64,000 nucleotides of DNA from NCBI GenBank assembly GCA_036337015.1, contig JAYZEZ010000007.1, positions 186,001 through 250,000 on the forward strand. The letters are read 5' to 3'. The stretch's first letter is position 1. The number at the start of each line of letters is the position of its first letter. This DNA is from Casp-alpha2 sp036337015. GTDB lineage: Bacteria; Pseudomonadota; Alphaproteobacteria; Rhodospirillales; Casp-alpha2. This document shows, piece by piece, positions 55,709-64,000 of this stretch. The translations under genes and the position numbers were made by a program. The notes below the pieces were generated by a model. It was not told the origin of the DNA and ran no database searches. It saw only the letters and a list, made by a program, of their open reading frames with translations.

Positions 55709-55739
55709 ATCCCCGTGATACAAAATATATCACGGGGAT
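55709..55739 (-). promoter_or_regulatory. Perfect 12-bp stem-loop between tctC and tctB, operon 1
   Basis: ATCCCCGTGATA (55709-55720) and TATCACGGGGAT (55728-55739) pair over twelve bases around a seven-base loop, 30 bases after the tctC stop. On the minus strand the hairpin is followed by GATTTTGTTTG, a weak T-rich run. It could be a leaky terminator or an mRNA-stabilising end that keeps the binding protein in excess over the membrane subunits. Confidence 0.82.
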
Positions 55740-55769
55740 AATTTAGTGTCGACTTCTTAAAAAGTCAGA

Positions 55770-56753
55770 TTATTTGATAGCACCCATTTTTTGAAGAATA
55801 CCCTTTTGGATACCTTTTTGTGTTAACCAATAACTCATGAGTGCATCTCCAGTAAGAAACTTACCTTGTAGGCTTTTTTTCTTCATGTAGCCTTGCCATT
55901 CCTTAGAATTATAAATCTTTTTGAATAACCCCTGGTAGTACGCTGATGCGCCCTTACTCTGCCCTGGTGCACCAACGACTGTACGCTGCATGTAGTAAAC
56001 AAAGTTTTTGCCCATTTCTTTAAAGGTAGGAGCCTCCTTAAACAACGGCAACCGCTTATCTGTAAATGCACCCAAAGCCACTGTTTTGCCTGCTTGATAA
56101 AAACCAAGCTGTTCAGAAGGATTATTAACCGTTGAATTAGCATTATCACCGGCTAACTCTTTGGCAACACGTCCACCACCTTTATAGGGAACATATTTCA
56201 TATTGAGGCCATATGCCTTATTAAGAAAGTCTGTTAAAATATTATCTTCTGAATTTTTACCAGTACCAGCCATTATCCATTTATTGCCAGCCGCTTTAGC
56301 AGCCTTAACGAACTGATCTACATTTTTAATTCCAGACTTCTTCGTAACCCAAAGAAGAAAAGTATCTTCTGCCATTCTTCCAACAGGAGTAAAGGTAGAT
56401 ATATCAACTCCAATTCCCGGCTGAAGTAAGGGTGTGGTATAAAAGCTATTAAGAGTAAACATAAGGGTATGATCAGGATCAGAAGCATTCTTAACATGAA
56501 CTAGAGCTTCTGCACCGGATCCACCAGGCTTATTAACTGGTGTAAAAGGTTTTGAAGAAAGATTATTTTTAGCAATTATGTTCTGAATAAATCGCACCGC
56601 TTTATCTGCGCCGCCACCCTTACCAGCCATAACTATAAATTCAACGGGTTTTTTTGGTTCCCATCCTGCAAGTGCTGAACCGACGCTAGTCACGGCAAAG
56701 CCAAGACCAAGCGTAAGACTCAGACTTAAGATTTTATTTACAAATTTTCTCAT
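55770..56753 (-). CDS. tctC: TTT solute-binding protein (TctC), operon 1
   Basis: A 327-residue periplasmic protein with a clear signal peptide (ILSLSLTLGLGFAVTSVGSALA). VEFIVMAGKGGGADKAVRF is the ligand-loop motif, with VNKPGGSGAEALVHVKNA and YVPYKGGGRVAKELAG further on. First gene of the minus-strand block running to fhs. The ligand is unknown; the downstream CoA-transferase and lyase genes suggest a short carboxylate or 2-hydroxy acid. Confidence 0.92.
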   Translation of the reverse strand: MRKFVNKILSLSLTLGLGFAVTSVGSALAGWEPKKPVEFIVMAGKGGGADKAVRFIQNIIAKNNLSSKPFTPVNKPGGSGAEALVHVKNASDPDHTLMFTLNSFYTTPLLQPGIGVDISTFTPVGRMAEDTFLLWVTKKSGIKNVDQFVKAAKAAGNKWIMAGTGKNSEDNILTDFLNKAYGLNMKYVPYKGGGRVAKELAGDNANSTVNNPSEQLGFYQAGKTVALGAFTDKRLPLFKEAPTFKEMGKNFVYYMQRTVVGAPGQSKGASAYYQGLFKKIYNSKEWQGYMKKKSLQGKFLTGDALMSYWLTQKGIQKGILQKMGAIK

Positions 56754-57339
56754 AATTTTCTCCCTGGTTTAACTGAGACAACCATTGAATGAATAAATTC
56801 ATTCTTTGGCAATTTATTTTTTGCAATTTTGTTAAAAAAGAAAACCTAACAATTGCTAGACTAGAACTACTACTACAACATCGTTACGCTTTTAGATATA
56901 CGATACCAATTGATTTGTTATTAAATATACTTTTTCTACTCAACTAATATTGCACTTAATCAACTAAATGTTATATAAAAGGTTTTTTTTTCGCAAATAT
57001 ACACCTAAAATTATAAATCTCTCATAATATTAAGTTATGTTAAATAGTCTGAACAAAAGTTAGAAAAAAATAATGAAGTAGATTTAAACCTCAACAGATC
57101 CAATGATTTTGCAAAAGCATGTTCAAGTAATTTTATAACCTCGCAATTTACAAATTTAAATAAAACAAACATTAATCCATCACCTAAAAGCTAGCATCTT
57201 GTTAGACGCTAGTTAAAATTGTAATTTAAAAGATACAGAATGAGTAAAACAATAAATGTTCAAATCAAAATAATTTTTTATGGTCATGCTTCCTTTAGTT
57301 CATGTCGGAGCACCTGACCCCCTAAATTAGGTAAAGTTG
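56754..57339. other. 586-base divergent intergenic region
   Basis: Very AT-rich, between tctC (minus) and the second SucC-like gene (plus). It must hold both promoters. No convincing open frame is seen. Features visible are CTAGC...GCTAG near 57191-57215 and an imperfect stem-loop just before the SucC-like start (57282-57319, GGTCA-TGCTTCC with GGAGCACCTGACC). Confidence 0.45.
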
Positions 57340-58506
57340 ATGAACTTGCATGAATTTCAAGCCAAAGAGCTATTAAAAAACTACGGCATACCTGTGCTCC
57401 CAGGGATTGTAGTTTCAACAGCAGAAGATGCGGCTAACGCTGTAGCCTCACTTAGCGGACCTTCCTGGGTTGTAAAAGCTCAGGTCCATGCGGGCGGACG
57501 CGGACGTGCCGGCGGAGTCAAATTAGTACATTCATCTTTTGACGCAAGTAAAGCTGCAAAAACATTACTAGGCTCCTGGTTGATAACAGCGCAGACCGGC
57601 GCAAAAGGAAAAAAAGTAAAACATGTTTATATAGAAGAAGCTTGTAACATTTCTCGTGAAATCTATCTGGCGATAATGATAGACCGCTCAAAGGGTCGAA
57701 TTGCTTTTTTAGCATCTCGCGAAGGAGGAGAAAACATTGAAGAATTAGCTATTGCTAACCCCGGAAACATTACCAAACTAGTAATTGACCCAAAAATTGG
57801 TCTTATTGATGAAGATGTATTTTCACTAATCACGTATTTAGGCCTTTCTGAGACCCAGAAAGAAATAGCTCAATCAACCATTGAAGCCCTCTACAAAGCT
57901 TTTATTGAGAGTGATGCAAGCTTGATAGAAATTAACCCACTAGGCCTAACTGATGAAGACAAATTGTTTGCACTTGATGTAAAAATGACCATTGATGACA
58001 ACGCCGTTTATCGACACCCTAACTTCGAAAAGCTATGGGACGAAGCAGAGGTATCCGCGGATGAAATAGAAGCACGCCTTCATGAATTAAATTACGTCCA
58101 AATGGAGGGAAATATTGGGGTCATGGTCTCCGGTGCAGGTCTTGCGCTTGGTGTCTTAGACTTACTGAATGAATTTGGAGGAGAGGCTGCAGATTTTATG
58201 GATGTACGACCTGTTGCTACTCGCGAACAAATCGCAGCAGGAATAAAAATGTTATTAGCAGATTCTAAAGTCAAAAGCCTTTTAGTTGTCGCAATGGGCG
58301 GCGGGGTGCTTCGCTGCGACACAATAGCAGAAGGAATAGCCTTAGCTTGCAAAGAGATGCCCAAACATGTTCCATTAATTATACGCTTTGCAGGAACCGC
58401 TAAAGAATTAGGTGAGCTTGCACTTAGTAATCAGGGCATTGGAGTGGATTTTGCTGACGATCTAGAAGATGCGGCCCACAAGGCCATCGCAGCAATTAAA
58501 AAATAA
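57340..58506 (+). CDS. SucC-like CoA ligase beta subunit, second copy
   Basis: A 388-residue ATP-grasp subunit beginning MNLHEFQAKELLKNYGIPV. VKAQVHAGGRGRAGGVKL binds nucleotide and LIEINPLGLTDE the metal. The C-terminal CoA-ligase domain has VMVSGAGLALGVLDLLNEFGG, but the usual FLDVGGGA is FMDVRPVA and the next loop is AMGGGVLRCD, so it departs from succinyl-CoA synthetase. It resembles the malate-CoA ligase group only loosely. The ATG at 57340 has AGG about eight bases upstream. The SucD-like gene follows. Confidence 0.82.
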   Translation: MNLHEFQAKELLKNYGIPVLPGIVVSTAEDAANAVASLSGPSWVVKAQVHAGGRGRAGGVKLVHSSFDASKAAKTLLGSWLITAQTGAKGKKVKHVYIEEACNISREIYLAIMIDRSKGRIAFLASREGGENIEELAIANPGNITKLVIDPKIGLIDEDVFSLITYLGLSETQKEIAQSTIEALYKAFIESDASLIEINPLGLTDEDKLFALDVKMTIDDNAVYRHPNFEKLWDEAEVSADEIEARLHELNYVQMEGNIGVMVSGAGLALGVLDLLNEFGGEAADFMDVRPVATREQIAAGIKMLLADSKVKSLLVVAMGGGVLRCDTIAEGIALACKEMPKHVPLIIRFAGTAKELGELALSNQGIGVDFADDLEDAAHKAIAAIKK

Positions 58507-58515
58507 AGATAGAAT

Positions 58516-59391
58516 ATGGGCATTCTTGTTGACAATGATACCAGAGTAATTTGCCAAGGCCTGACAGGTGCCACAGCAACACGACTATCTGAGCGCGCAA
58601 TAGCTTATGGAACTAAGATGGTTGGTGGAGTAGTCCCAGGCAAGGGCGGGCAAAGTCATCTATATTTACCCGTATTTAATACAGTAGCAGAGGCAGTTAA
58701 AGCTACTAAACCAAATGCTTCTGCTATCTTTGTACCGCCACCCAGTGCTGCCAAAGCTATTATAGAATCCATCGAAGCGGAAGTCTCAATTGTTGTTTGC
58801 GTTACAGAACGCGTCCCTGTGTTAGATATGATACGTGTAAAAAGTGCTTTAGAAGGTTCTAAAACCCGACTGATTGGCCCGAATAGCCAAGGTATCATTA
58901 CACCTGGAATGTGTAAGATAGGCGTTATGCCGGAACGGCCACATATGCCTGGAAGAATAGGAATAATTTCACGCTCCGCCACTTTAAATTATGAGGCTGT
59001 CGATCAAACTACCTCTTTACACCTAGGACAATCAACGTCAATAGGAATTGGCGGTGATCCTGTTTATGGCATGGATTTTATCGATTGTTTAAAATTATTT
59101 TTTGCTGACAATGCTACAGATGGCATTATCTTGATTGGAGAGATTGGAGGCACAGCAGAAGAAGAAGCGGCTGAATATCTTAAGAGTGAAAAAACCGAAA
59201 AACCTGTCGTTGCCTATGTTGCTGGTATTAATGCTCCAACTGATCGGAGAATGGGTCACGCTGGCACGGTTGACGTATTCGGCGGTGGGGCAATCACAAA
59301 AATACGTGCTTTAGAATCTGCGGGTGCCATCATTGCTCCTTCTGCGGCAAAAATGGGCACTACTATGCGAAAAGCATTGGGAGGACGATAA
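58516..59391 (+). CDS. SucD-like CoA ligase alpha subunit, second copy
   Basis: A 291-residue partner of the preceding gene, 9 bases downstream. VICQGLTGATATRL binds CoA; the phospho-histidine lies in RRMGHAGTVDVFGGG. RPHMPGRIGIISRSATLNYEAVDQT replaces the usual RSGTLTYE pattern. Genes for other TCA enzymes are absent around it, and it sits divergent from the TTT/lyase block, so it may activate the acid imported by that system. It ends just before the converging clpB. Confidence 0.82.
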   Translation: MGILVDNDTRVICQGLTGATATRLSERAIAYGTKMVGGVVPGKGGQSHLYLPVFNTVAEAVKATKPNASAIFVPPPSAAKAIIESIEAEVSIVVCVTERVPVLDMIRVKSALEGSKTRLIGPNSQGIITPGMCKIGVMPERPHMPGRIGIISRSATLNYEAVDQTTSLHLGQSTSIGIGGDPVYGMDFIDCLKLFFADNATDGIILIGEIGGTAEEEAAEYLKSEKTEKPVVAYVAGINAPTDRRMGHAGTVDVFGGGAITKIRALESAGAIIAPSAAKMGTTMRKALGGR

Positions 59392-59450
59392 CATAGCTGA
59401 AGGCTCTTAATTATTTTATGTTATTCTTTATAAAGATTTTCTTAAGGACT

Positions 59451-62048
59451 TTAGGCTGCCACTTCATTTATACCATTAAAGGTTAACCCATCTCGACCAA
59501 CTGCAACCTTCACCTTTTCACCGTCCATTATCTTACCAGCTAACAGGAGGCTTGCGAGTGGATTTTGAAGGGACTTCTGAATAACTCGGCGTAAAGGCCT
59601 CGCGCCATAAATAGTATCATAACCCTGATCTGCCAACCAAGCCTTAGCTGACTTATCTAAATCAAGAACAATACCACGATCTTCTAAAAGAGCTGAAAGA
59701 TTACCTAACTGAATATCTACGATATCATCCATATGCTCACGAGAAAGCCGTTGAAATAAAATAATCTCATCCAAACGGTTTAGAAATTCAGGACGGAATG
59801 CTAATTTAATCTCACCCATCACTTTTTCGTATATCTCTTTTGAATCAACACCTTTTGTCTGGGTTGCTAATATATTTCCTCCTAGGTTAGACGTCATTAT
59901 TATTAAGGTATTACGAAAATTCACAGTACGCCCCTGACTATCAGTAAGACGACCATCGTCAAGAACTTGAAGCAATAGGTTGAATACATCTGGGTGTGCT
60001 TTTTCAATCTCATCAAATAGCACCAATTGATATGGTCTACGCCTAATTGCTTCAGTAAGAGCGCCGCCTTCGTCATAGCCAACATAACCTGGGGGGGCGC
60101 CAATCAAGCGTGCAACAGCATGTTTTTCCATGTATTCGGACATATCAAATCGCTGAACGGCATTTTCATCATCAAAAAGAAATTCTGCCAAAGCCTTACA
60201 TAATTCTGTTTTGCCTACACCAGTTGGACCCAAAAATATAAAGGAGCCAATTGGTCTTGTTATATCTTGCAATCCTGCCCGCGAACGACGTACAGCGTCA
60301 GAAACAGAAGTAAGAGCATCTTCTTGACCTATAATGCGATTGCGTAGATTTTTTTCCATGTTAAGCAACTTCTTCTGCTCACCTTCAAGCACTTTTTCTA
60401 TTGGAATACCCGTCCAACGTGAAATTATATGAGCAACATGTTCTGGAGTGACTGCCTCCTCAACCATAGCACTTCGACCTTGATAATCACTGTCTGTTCT
60501 AGCAATTTCAGCTTCAAGCCTAGGAATAAGATCATATTGAAGCTCACCTGCTTCCTCCAATTTTCCCTCACGCATAGCCCGCTCATGAGCTACACGAGCA
60601 CGGTCTAACCTTTCTTTAATTTTGGTAACATCTGCCAAGGCGCCCTTTTCAGTTTCCCATTGCCCCGTTAAAACCTCTGATTCTTTTTCTAGGCGAACTA
60701 AACCACCTTCCAAAGTTTTTAAACGTTTCTTAGATGCCTGATCTGTCTCCTTCTTCAAGGCTTCACGTTCAATCTTCATTTGAATGATACGGCGATCAAG
60801 TTCATCAATTTCTTCTGGCTTAGAATCCACCTCCATTCTTAACCGGGAACCCGCCTCATCTATTAAATCGATAGCCTTGTCAGGAAGGAAGCGGTCAGAA
60901 ATGTAGCGGTTAGACAGAACCACCGCTGAGACTAAAGATGAGTCTAAAATTCTAACACCATGATGCAACTCGTATTTTTCTTTTATACCACGCAAAATAG
61001 AAATTGCATCTTCAACAGTTGGCTCACTAATAAATACCGGCTGAAACCGCCTGGCAAGCGCCGCATCCTTTTCAACATGCTTACGGTATTCATCAAGTGT
61101 GGTCGCACCTACGCAGTGAAGATCTCCCCTAGCCAAGGCCGGCTTTAATAAATTAGAAGCATCCATCGAACCTTCTGCTGCACCAGCACCAACAATAGTA
61201 TGCATTTCATCAATAAATAAAATAATTTCTCCATTAGATTCTGTAACTTCCGATAGCACAGACTTCAAGCGTTCTTCAAATTCTCCACGAAACTTTGCCC
61301 CAGCAACAAGGGCACCTAGATCAAGCGCCATCAAACGTTTGCTTTTCAATGCTTCCGGCACATCTCCTTTAATGATACGAATGGCCAACCCTTCTATTAA
61401 AGCAGTCTTGCCAACACCTGGCTCACCAATTAACACCGGATTATTTTTCGTACGCCGTGATAGCACTTGAATAGTACGCCGGATCTCATCATCACGGCCA
61501 ATCACCGGGTCAATTTTACTTTCCTTAGCGGCCTCAGTTAAATCATGGGCATATTTATTTAGTGCATCAAAATTATCTTCTGCACTACGACTATCCGCCT
61601 TCTTACCTTGTCGAAAACTTTTAATCGCATTACTTAATTTTTGAGATTTAACATTTGCTTCCTTCATGCTCTTTTTAATAGGGGGGCAGTCAACAAGCAT
61701 TATGGCAAGCAAGAGCTTGTCCGTAGTTATAAAACTGTCACCCGAACTTTCAGCAATTTTTTCAGCCTTTACTAATATTTGAGAGACCTCTGGTCCAAGG
61801 TGCACTTGCCCTGCACCCGGACCTTCAACGAAAGGTAGATTTTCAAGCTCAAGATCAATTTGGTGAAGAAATTGCGCAGCGTCACCATCTGCAGATTCTA
61901 TAAGTTTAAAAGCCACGCCCTCACTATCTTCTAGCAAGCACTTCGCTAGGTGAAGGGGTGTTAAATACTGATGTCCAGACCGCAAAGCCAGCATCTGGGC
62001 TGATTGTATAAAGCCACGGGCTCTGTCAGTAAGATTTTTATAGTCCAT
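59451..62048 (-). CDS. clpB: ClpB disaggregase (Hsp100)
   Basis: An 865-residue AAA+ chaperone that rescues aggregated proteins with DnaK. The N-domain has GHQYLTPLHLAKCLLED, NBD1 has GEPGVGKTALIEGLA and FIDEMHTIVGAG, a coiled-coil middle domain of about 120 residues follows, and NBD2 has LGPTGVGKTELCKALA and LFDEIEKAHPDVFNLLLQ. The start MDYKNLTDRARGFIQSAQ at 62048 fits the family and leaves a plausible leader after a candidate heat-shock promoter. The frame is open to a GTG at 62075. Confidence 0.96.
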   Translation of the reverse strand: MDYKNLTDRARGFIQSAQMLALRSGHQYLTPLHLAKCLLEDSEGVAFKLIESADGDAAQFLHQIDLELENLPFVEGPGAGQVHLGPEVSQILVKAEKIAESSGDSFITTDKLLLAIMLVDCPPIKKSMKEANVKSQKLSNAIKSFRQGKKADSRSAEDNFDALNKYAHDLTEAAKESKIDPVIGRDDEIRRTIQVLSRRTKNNPVLIGEPGVGKTALIEGLAIRIIKGDVPEALKSKRLMALDLGALVAGAKFRGEFEERLKSVLSEVTESNGEIILFIDEMHTIVGAGAAEGSMDASNLLKPALARGDLHCVGATTLDEYRKHVEKDAALARRFQPVFISEPTVEDAISILRGIKEKYELHHGVRILDSSLVSAVVLSNRYISDRFLPDKAIDLIDEAGSRLRMEVDSKPEEIDELDRRIIQMKIEREALKKETDQASKKRLKTLEGGLVRLEKESEVLTGQWETEKGALADVTKIKERLDRARVAHERAMREGKLEEAGELQYDLIPRLEAEIARTDSDYQGRSAMVEEAVTPEHVAHIISRWTGIPIEKVLEGEQKKLLNMEKNLRNRIIGQEDALTSVSDAVRRSRAGLQDITRPIGSFIFLGPTGVGKTELCKALAEFLFDDENAVQRFDMSEYMEKHAVARLIGAPPGYVGYDEGGALTEAIRRRPYQLVLFDEIEKAHPDVFNLLLQVLDDGRLTDSQGRTVNFRNTLIIMTSNLGGNILATQTKGVDSKEIYEKVMGEIKLAFRPEFLNRLDEIILFQRLSREHMDDIVDIQLGNLSALLEDRGIVLDLDKSAKAWLADQGYDTIYGARPLRRVIQKSLQNPLASLLLAGKIMDGEKVKVAVGRDGLTFNGINEVAA

Positions 62049-62089
62049 TTCCAAAGCACTTAGTTCATGTTTCACGAAGGCATATACTT

Positions 62090-62120
62090 TAAATATGGCC
62101 CATAGGAAGCTGTTCGCAAG
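62090..62120 (-). promoter_or_regulatory. Candidate heat-shock (sigma-32) promoter of clpB
   Basis: On the minus strand, CTTGCGA (62114-62120) is followed 15 bases later by CCATATTTA (62090-62098), similar to the sigma-32 pattern CTTGAAA ... CCCCATNTA. It would start transcription roughly 35 bases before the ATG at 62048. Match is partial. Confidence 0.4.
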
Positions 62121-62329
62121 ATACTAAGATACAAATTATTTATACCCATAAATATCTAAATCTTCTTACATTTAAAAATCACCAACATTACAAACACGGT
62201 TTTGCAAGGAAGAGGTGATAAATTTAAATAAGCAGCGATATTTTTCCTTGCTTAATTTTAAATAAAAAAATTTCAAACAATCCTCCAAACCGTTGACGAA
62301 TGCTGAAAGTCGTAGCAATCTCTTTCCTT

Positions 62330-63097
62330 ATGAGCATTAAAGTAAAAAAAATCTATCGCTATCCAATTAAAGGGCTTACAGCTGAAAGCATGTCAAGCAC
62401 AGTTCTAAAGCCAGCTCAAAGTATTATGTCAGATAGACGCTTTGCTTTAACACTTGGAACAACACCCAATACTAGCCCAATGACAGAATGGATGCCTAAA
62501 ACTGCATTCCTCTCTTTAATGAAGCATGAAAAACTAGCAAAATTAAGGGCACATTTTGATGATAAAATAGGTATTTTAAGTATCGAACGAAGTGGTAAAT
62601 TGGTTGCTAAAGGAAACATCACCTCACCAATTGGACGCGCTCTGATCGAGGACTTTTTTTCAGCTTACATGGGCGAAGAAACGCAAGGCCGTCCAAAACT
62701 AGTTGAATGCGAGCACAACTCTACTTTATCAGATCATGATAAACCTGTTATTTCAATAATCAATTTGTCCAGCATTAAAGATCTAGAACGTGTTACTTTA
62801 TCCGGAATCAATCCAATCCGATTTCGTGCAAATATTTACGTAGACGGCATCGAACCATGGACAGAATTTAACCTGGTAGGCAAAAATATCAAACTTGGTT
62901 CAGCATCACTAAAAATTACTAAACGCATAGATCGTTGTCCCGCAATTAACGTTGATCCAGACACCGGAGATAGGAATCTTAATCTACCCAAAGACCTGAA
63001 ACGTGGATTTGGACATATTGATATGGGTATCTATGCCGTTGTTACAAAAGGCGGCAATATCAATATTAATGATACTCTTAAAATTGAAAAGAAATAA
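62330..63097 (+). CDS. MOSC-domain protein
   Basis: A 255-residue protein with the MOSC N-terminal beta-barrel (VKKIYRYPIKGLTAESMSST) and a MOSC domain (INPIRFRANIYVDGIEPWTEF, then RIDRCPAINVDPDTGDRNL, in parts). The conserved Cys of MOSC proteins is in RCPAINVDP. Family members move sulfur on molybdenum cofactor or reduce N-hydroxylated compounds. The ATG at 62330 matches the family start; an earlier ATG at 62300 adds ten hydrophobic residues. Confidence 0.85.
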   Translation: MSIKVKKIYRYPIKGLTAESMSSTVLKPAQSIMSDRRFALTLGTTPNTSPMTEWMPKTAFLSLMKHEKLAKLRAHFDDKIGILSIERSGKLVAKGNITSPIGRALIEDFFSAYMGEETQGRPKLVECEHNSTLSDHDKPVISIINLSSIKDLERVTLSGINPIRFRANIYVDGIEPWTEFNLVGKNIKLGSASLKITKRIDRCPAINVDPDTGDRNLNLPKDLKRGFGHIDMGIYAVVTKGGNININDTLKIEKK

Positions 63098-63105
63098 AAT
63101 GAAGT

Positions 63106-63636
63106 TTATGAAGCAGCTTTCTTAGTCTCAACATTTGAATCAGCATCAGCAGATTTCTCAGATTCTTCGTTTTCACGTGCTGCAACTGCAGCTGCCAACG
63201 CAGCAGGAGACGTATCTATAACCTCTGCTTCCCCTTCAGCAGATCCCTCTGAGGAATGTGGCGCATCATTTTGGGTTATAGCAGTAGTCTGATCAGCAAC
63301 ATTTTGGGGAGCCTGTTTCTCAGAGTTTCGATCATCACTTTGATTCTTATTATGGTTATTACCCTGATTTTTTCCAGCACCATTACTAACGTTTGAGCTG
63401 ATAATCCTATGGTAATGCTCTGCAAATTGAAAATAAGCCTCAGCAGAAACCCAATCGCCAGATGAGCTGGCATCACGAGCAAGAGACAAATACTTATCCT
63501 GAATTTGCTGTGCAGTCCCCCGAATTTTTACATCAGGACCATTACTTTCAAAGCTATTACGGCCACCTCCACCATATTGGCGCTTTCCGCCTCCTCCGCG
63601 AGAACGTGACCGTCTATTATTATTACCTTGCTTCAT
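63106..63636 (-). CDS. DUF4167 domain protein
   Basis: A 176-residue protein. The N-terminus is rich in Arg, Gly and Asn (NNNRRSRSRGGGGKRQYGGGG). The conserved core is DVKIRGTAQQIQDKYLSLARDASSSGDWVSAEAYFQFAEHYHRII, quoted here only in part as GTAQQIQDKYLSLARDA and AYFQFAEHYHRI. The rest is acidic and low-complexity. It sits between prmC and clpB, a common alphaproteobacterial order. The RGG-like start suggests RNA binding, but function is unproven. Confidence 0.87.
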   Translation of the reverse strand: MKQGNNNRRSRSRGGGGKRQYGGGGRNSFESNGPDVKIRGTAQQIQDKYLSLARDASSSGDWVSAEAYFQFAEHYHRIISSNVSNGAGKNQGNNHNKNQSDDRNSEKQAPQNVADQTTAITQNDAPHSSEGSAEGEAEVIDTSPAALAAAVAARENEESEKSADADSNVETKKAAS

Positions 63637-63866
63637 ATTACCTTTGCTTCTTAATTTAAAAGCACATTAGCCAACCGCACTGGTCTGGGCTAAACCTAGT
63701 ACCACCAAGACCGTCACGATAAAAAACACAACGGTTTCAGCTTGGGAAATGTTTTAAGGACATCTTCGCCCCTAGGCGAGGTTGCCATAGCAGTAATCTT
63801 TGCTATTCACAGTTTATAGCCTAGACTTTAAGATCGATAATTCCAACCTTTTTCTCACATTATCTT

Positions 63867-64000
63867 TTATTTTTTTTTACTTTTTGGTAATTCAGCCTCA
63901 ATTACCCTAAAGTGGCCAGCCAAATCCTTATGGACTTCACATACTTCTAGGCCTTCTTGACTAAGAACTGCGCCCACAGATTCCAACTGACTTGATGCAA
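63867..64000 (-). CDS. prmC: PrmC release-factor glutamine methyltransferase, C-terminal part
   Basis: Only the last 44 codons are inside the window. They read ...LSQEGLEVCEVHKDLAGHFRV...ELPKSKKK and stop at 63867. The DLAGHxRV ending is typical of PrmC, which methylates the GGQ glutamine of release factors. The position before the DUF4167 gene and clpB supports it. The catalytic NPPY lies outside the window. Confidence 0.75.
   Translation of the reverse strand, partial: ASSQLESVGAVLSQEGLEVCEVHKDLAGHFRVIEAELPKSKKK

Noticed and set aside
63740..63790. Possible riboswitch or terminator around CGCCCCTAGGCG
   Set aside because: Only a four-base stem is present, with no T-run and no recognisable riboswitch core.
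1..64000. CRISPR arrays, insertion sequences, prophage or integrated elements
   Set aside because: No spaced direct repeats, transposase, integrase or phage genes are visible; tRNA-Val shows no duplicated 3' end that would mark an attachment site.

Overview
The window is a dense, AT-rich stretch of bacterial chromosome from an alphaproteobacterium, probably a marine heterotroph with a streamlined genome. Four things support this placement: a circularly permuted, two-piece tmRNA gene (2222-2575) followed by an alphaproteobacterial-type SspB; the order prmC - DUF4167 protein - clpB at the right edge; a GAAC-N7-GAAC SOS box of the alphaproteobacterial type ahead of umuDC; and many tripartite tricarboxylate transporter (TTT) and CoA-chemistry genes. 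I cannot name the genus. No insertion sequence, prophage or CRISPR array is visible. Gene spacing is tight, and three convergent pairs share the bases of their stop codons.

Layout. 1-5700: Mrp/ApbC (cut by the window edge), thyA-folA, tmRNA, sspB, class I fumarase, a small hydrolase and a ribbon-helix-helix protein. 5697-16591: a large AsmA-like protein, a glycerate 2-kinase, the glycolate oxidase operon glcDEF, rpmJ, a methyltransferase and tRNA-Val(GAC). 16712-24319: an N-formylglutamate amidohydrolase-like gene and acetyltransferase, a lytic transglycosylase, a cyclic-nucleotide-binding protein, a hydratase/acyl-CoA dehydrogenase pair, a FAH-family enzyme, a DMT transporter and dtd. 24316-37736: a sulfonate island with taurine:pyruvate-type aminotransferase, xsc and pta; an SOS-controlled umuDC and a VOC protein inserted; then a TauE-type anion exporter, an NSS sodium symporter, and an operon of CoA-acylating aldehyde dehydrogenase, SucC-like and SucD-like ligase subunits and a quinone oxidoreductase. 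38018-40158: azlCD and a protease-TPR protein. 40155-47476: TTT operon 2 with an SDR and a PrpF-family isomerase, divergent from a gamma-glutamyltransferase-family gene. 47480-56753: TTT operon 1, a 2-hydroxyacyl-CoA-lyase-like ThDP enzyme, a formyl-CoA transferase, a formyl-THF-hydrolase-like protein and formate-THF ligase, all on the minus strand. 57340-59391: a second SucCD-like pair. 59451-64000: clpB, a MOSC protein, a DUF4167 protein and the 3' end of prmC.

Two chemical modules look most worth following. In the sulfonate island, taurine would be transaminated to sulfoacetaldehyde, or sulfoacetate could be activated by the SucCD-like ligase and reduced by the acylating dehydrogenase to the same intermediate. 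Xsc and Pta would then give acetyl-CoA and sulfite, with sulfite export by the TauE-type protein. In the 47-57 kb block, a carboxylate taken up by the TTT system could be loaded with CoA by the formyl-CoA transferase, split to an aldehyde plus formyl-CoA by the ThDP lyase, and the formate captured on tetrahydrofolate. Both TTT operons carry a strong stem-loop between the binding-protein gene and the membrane genes.
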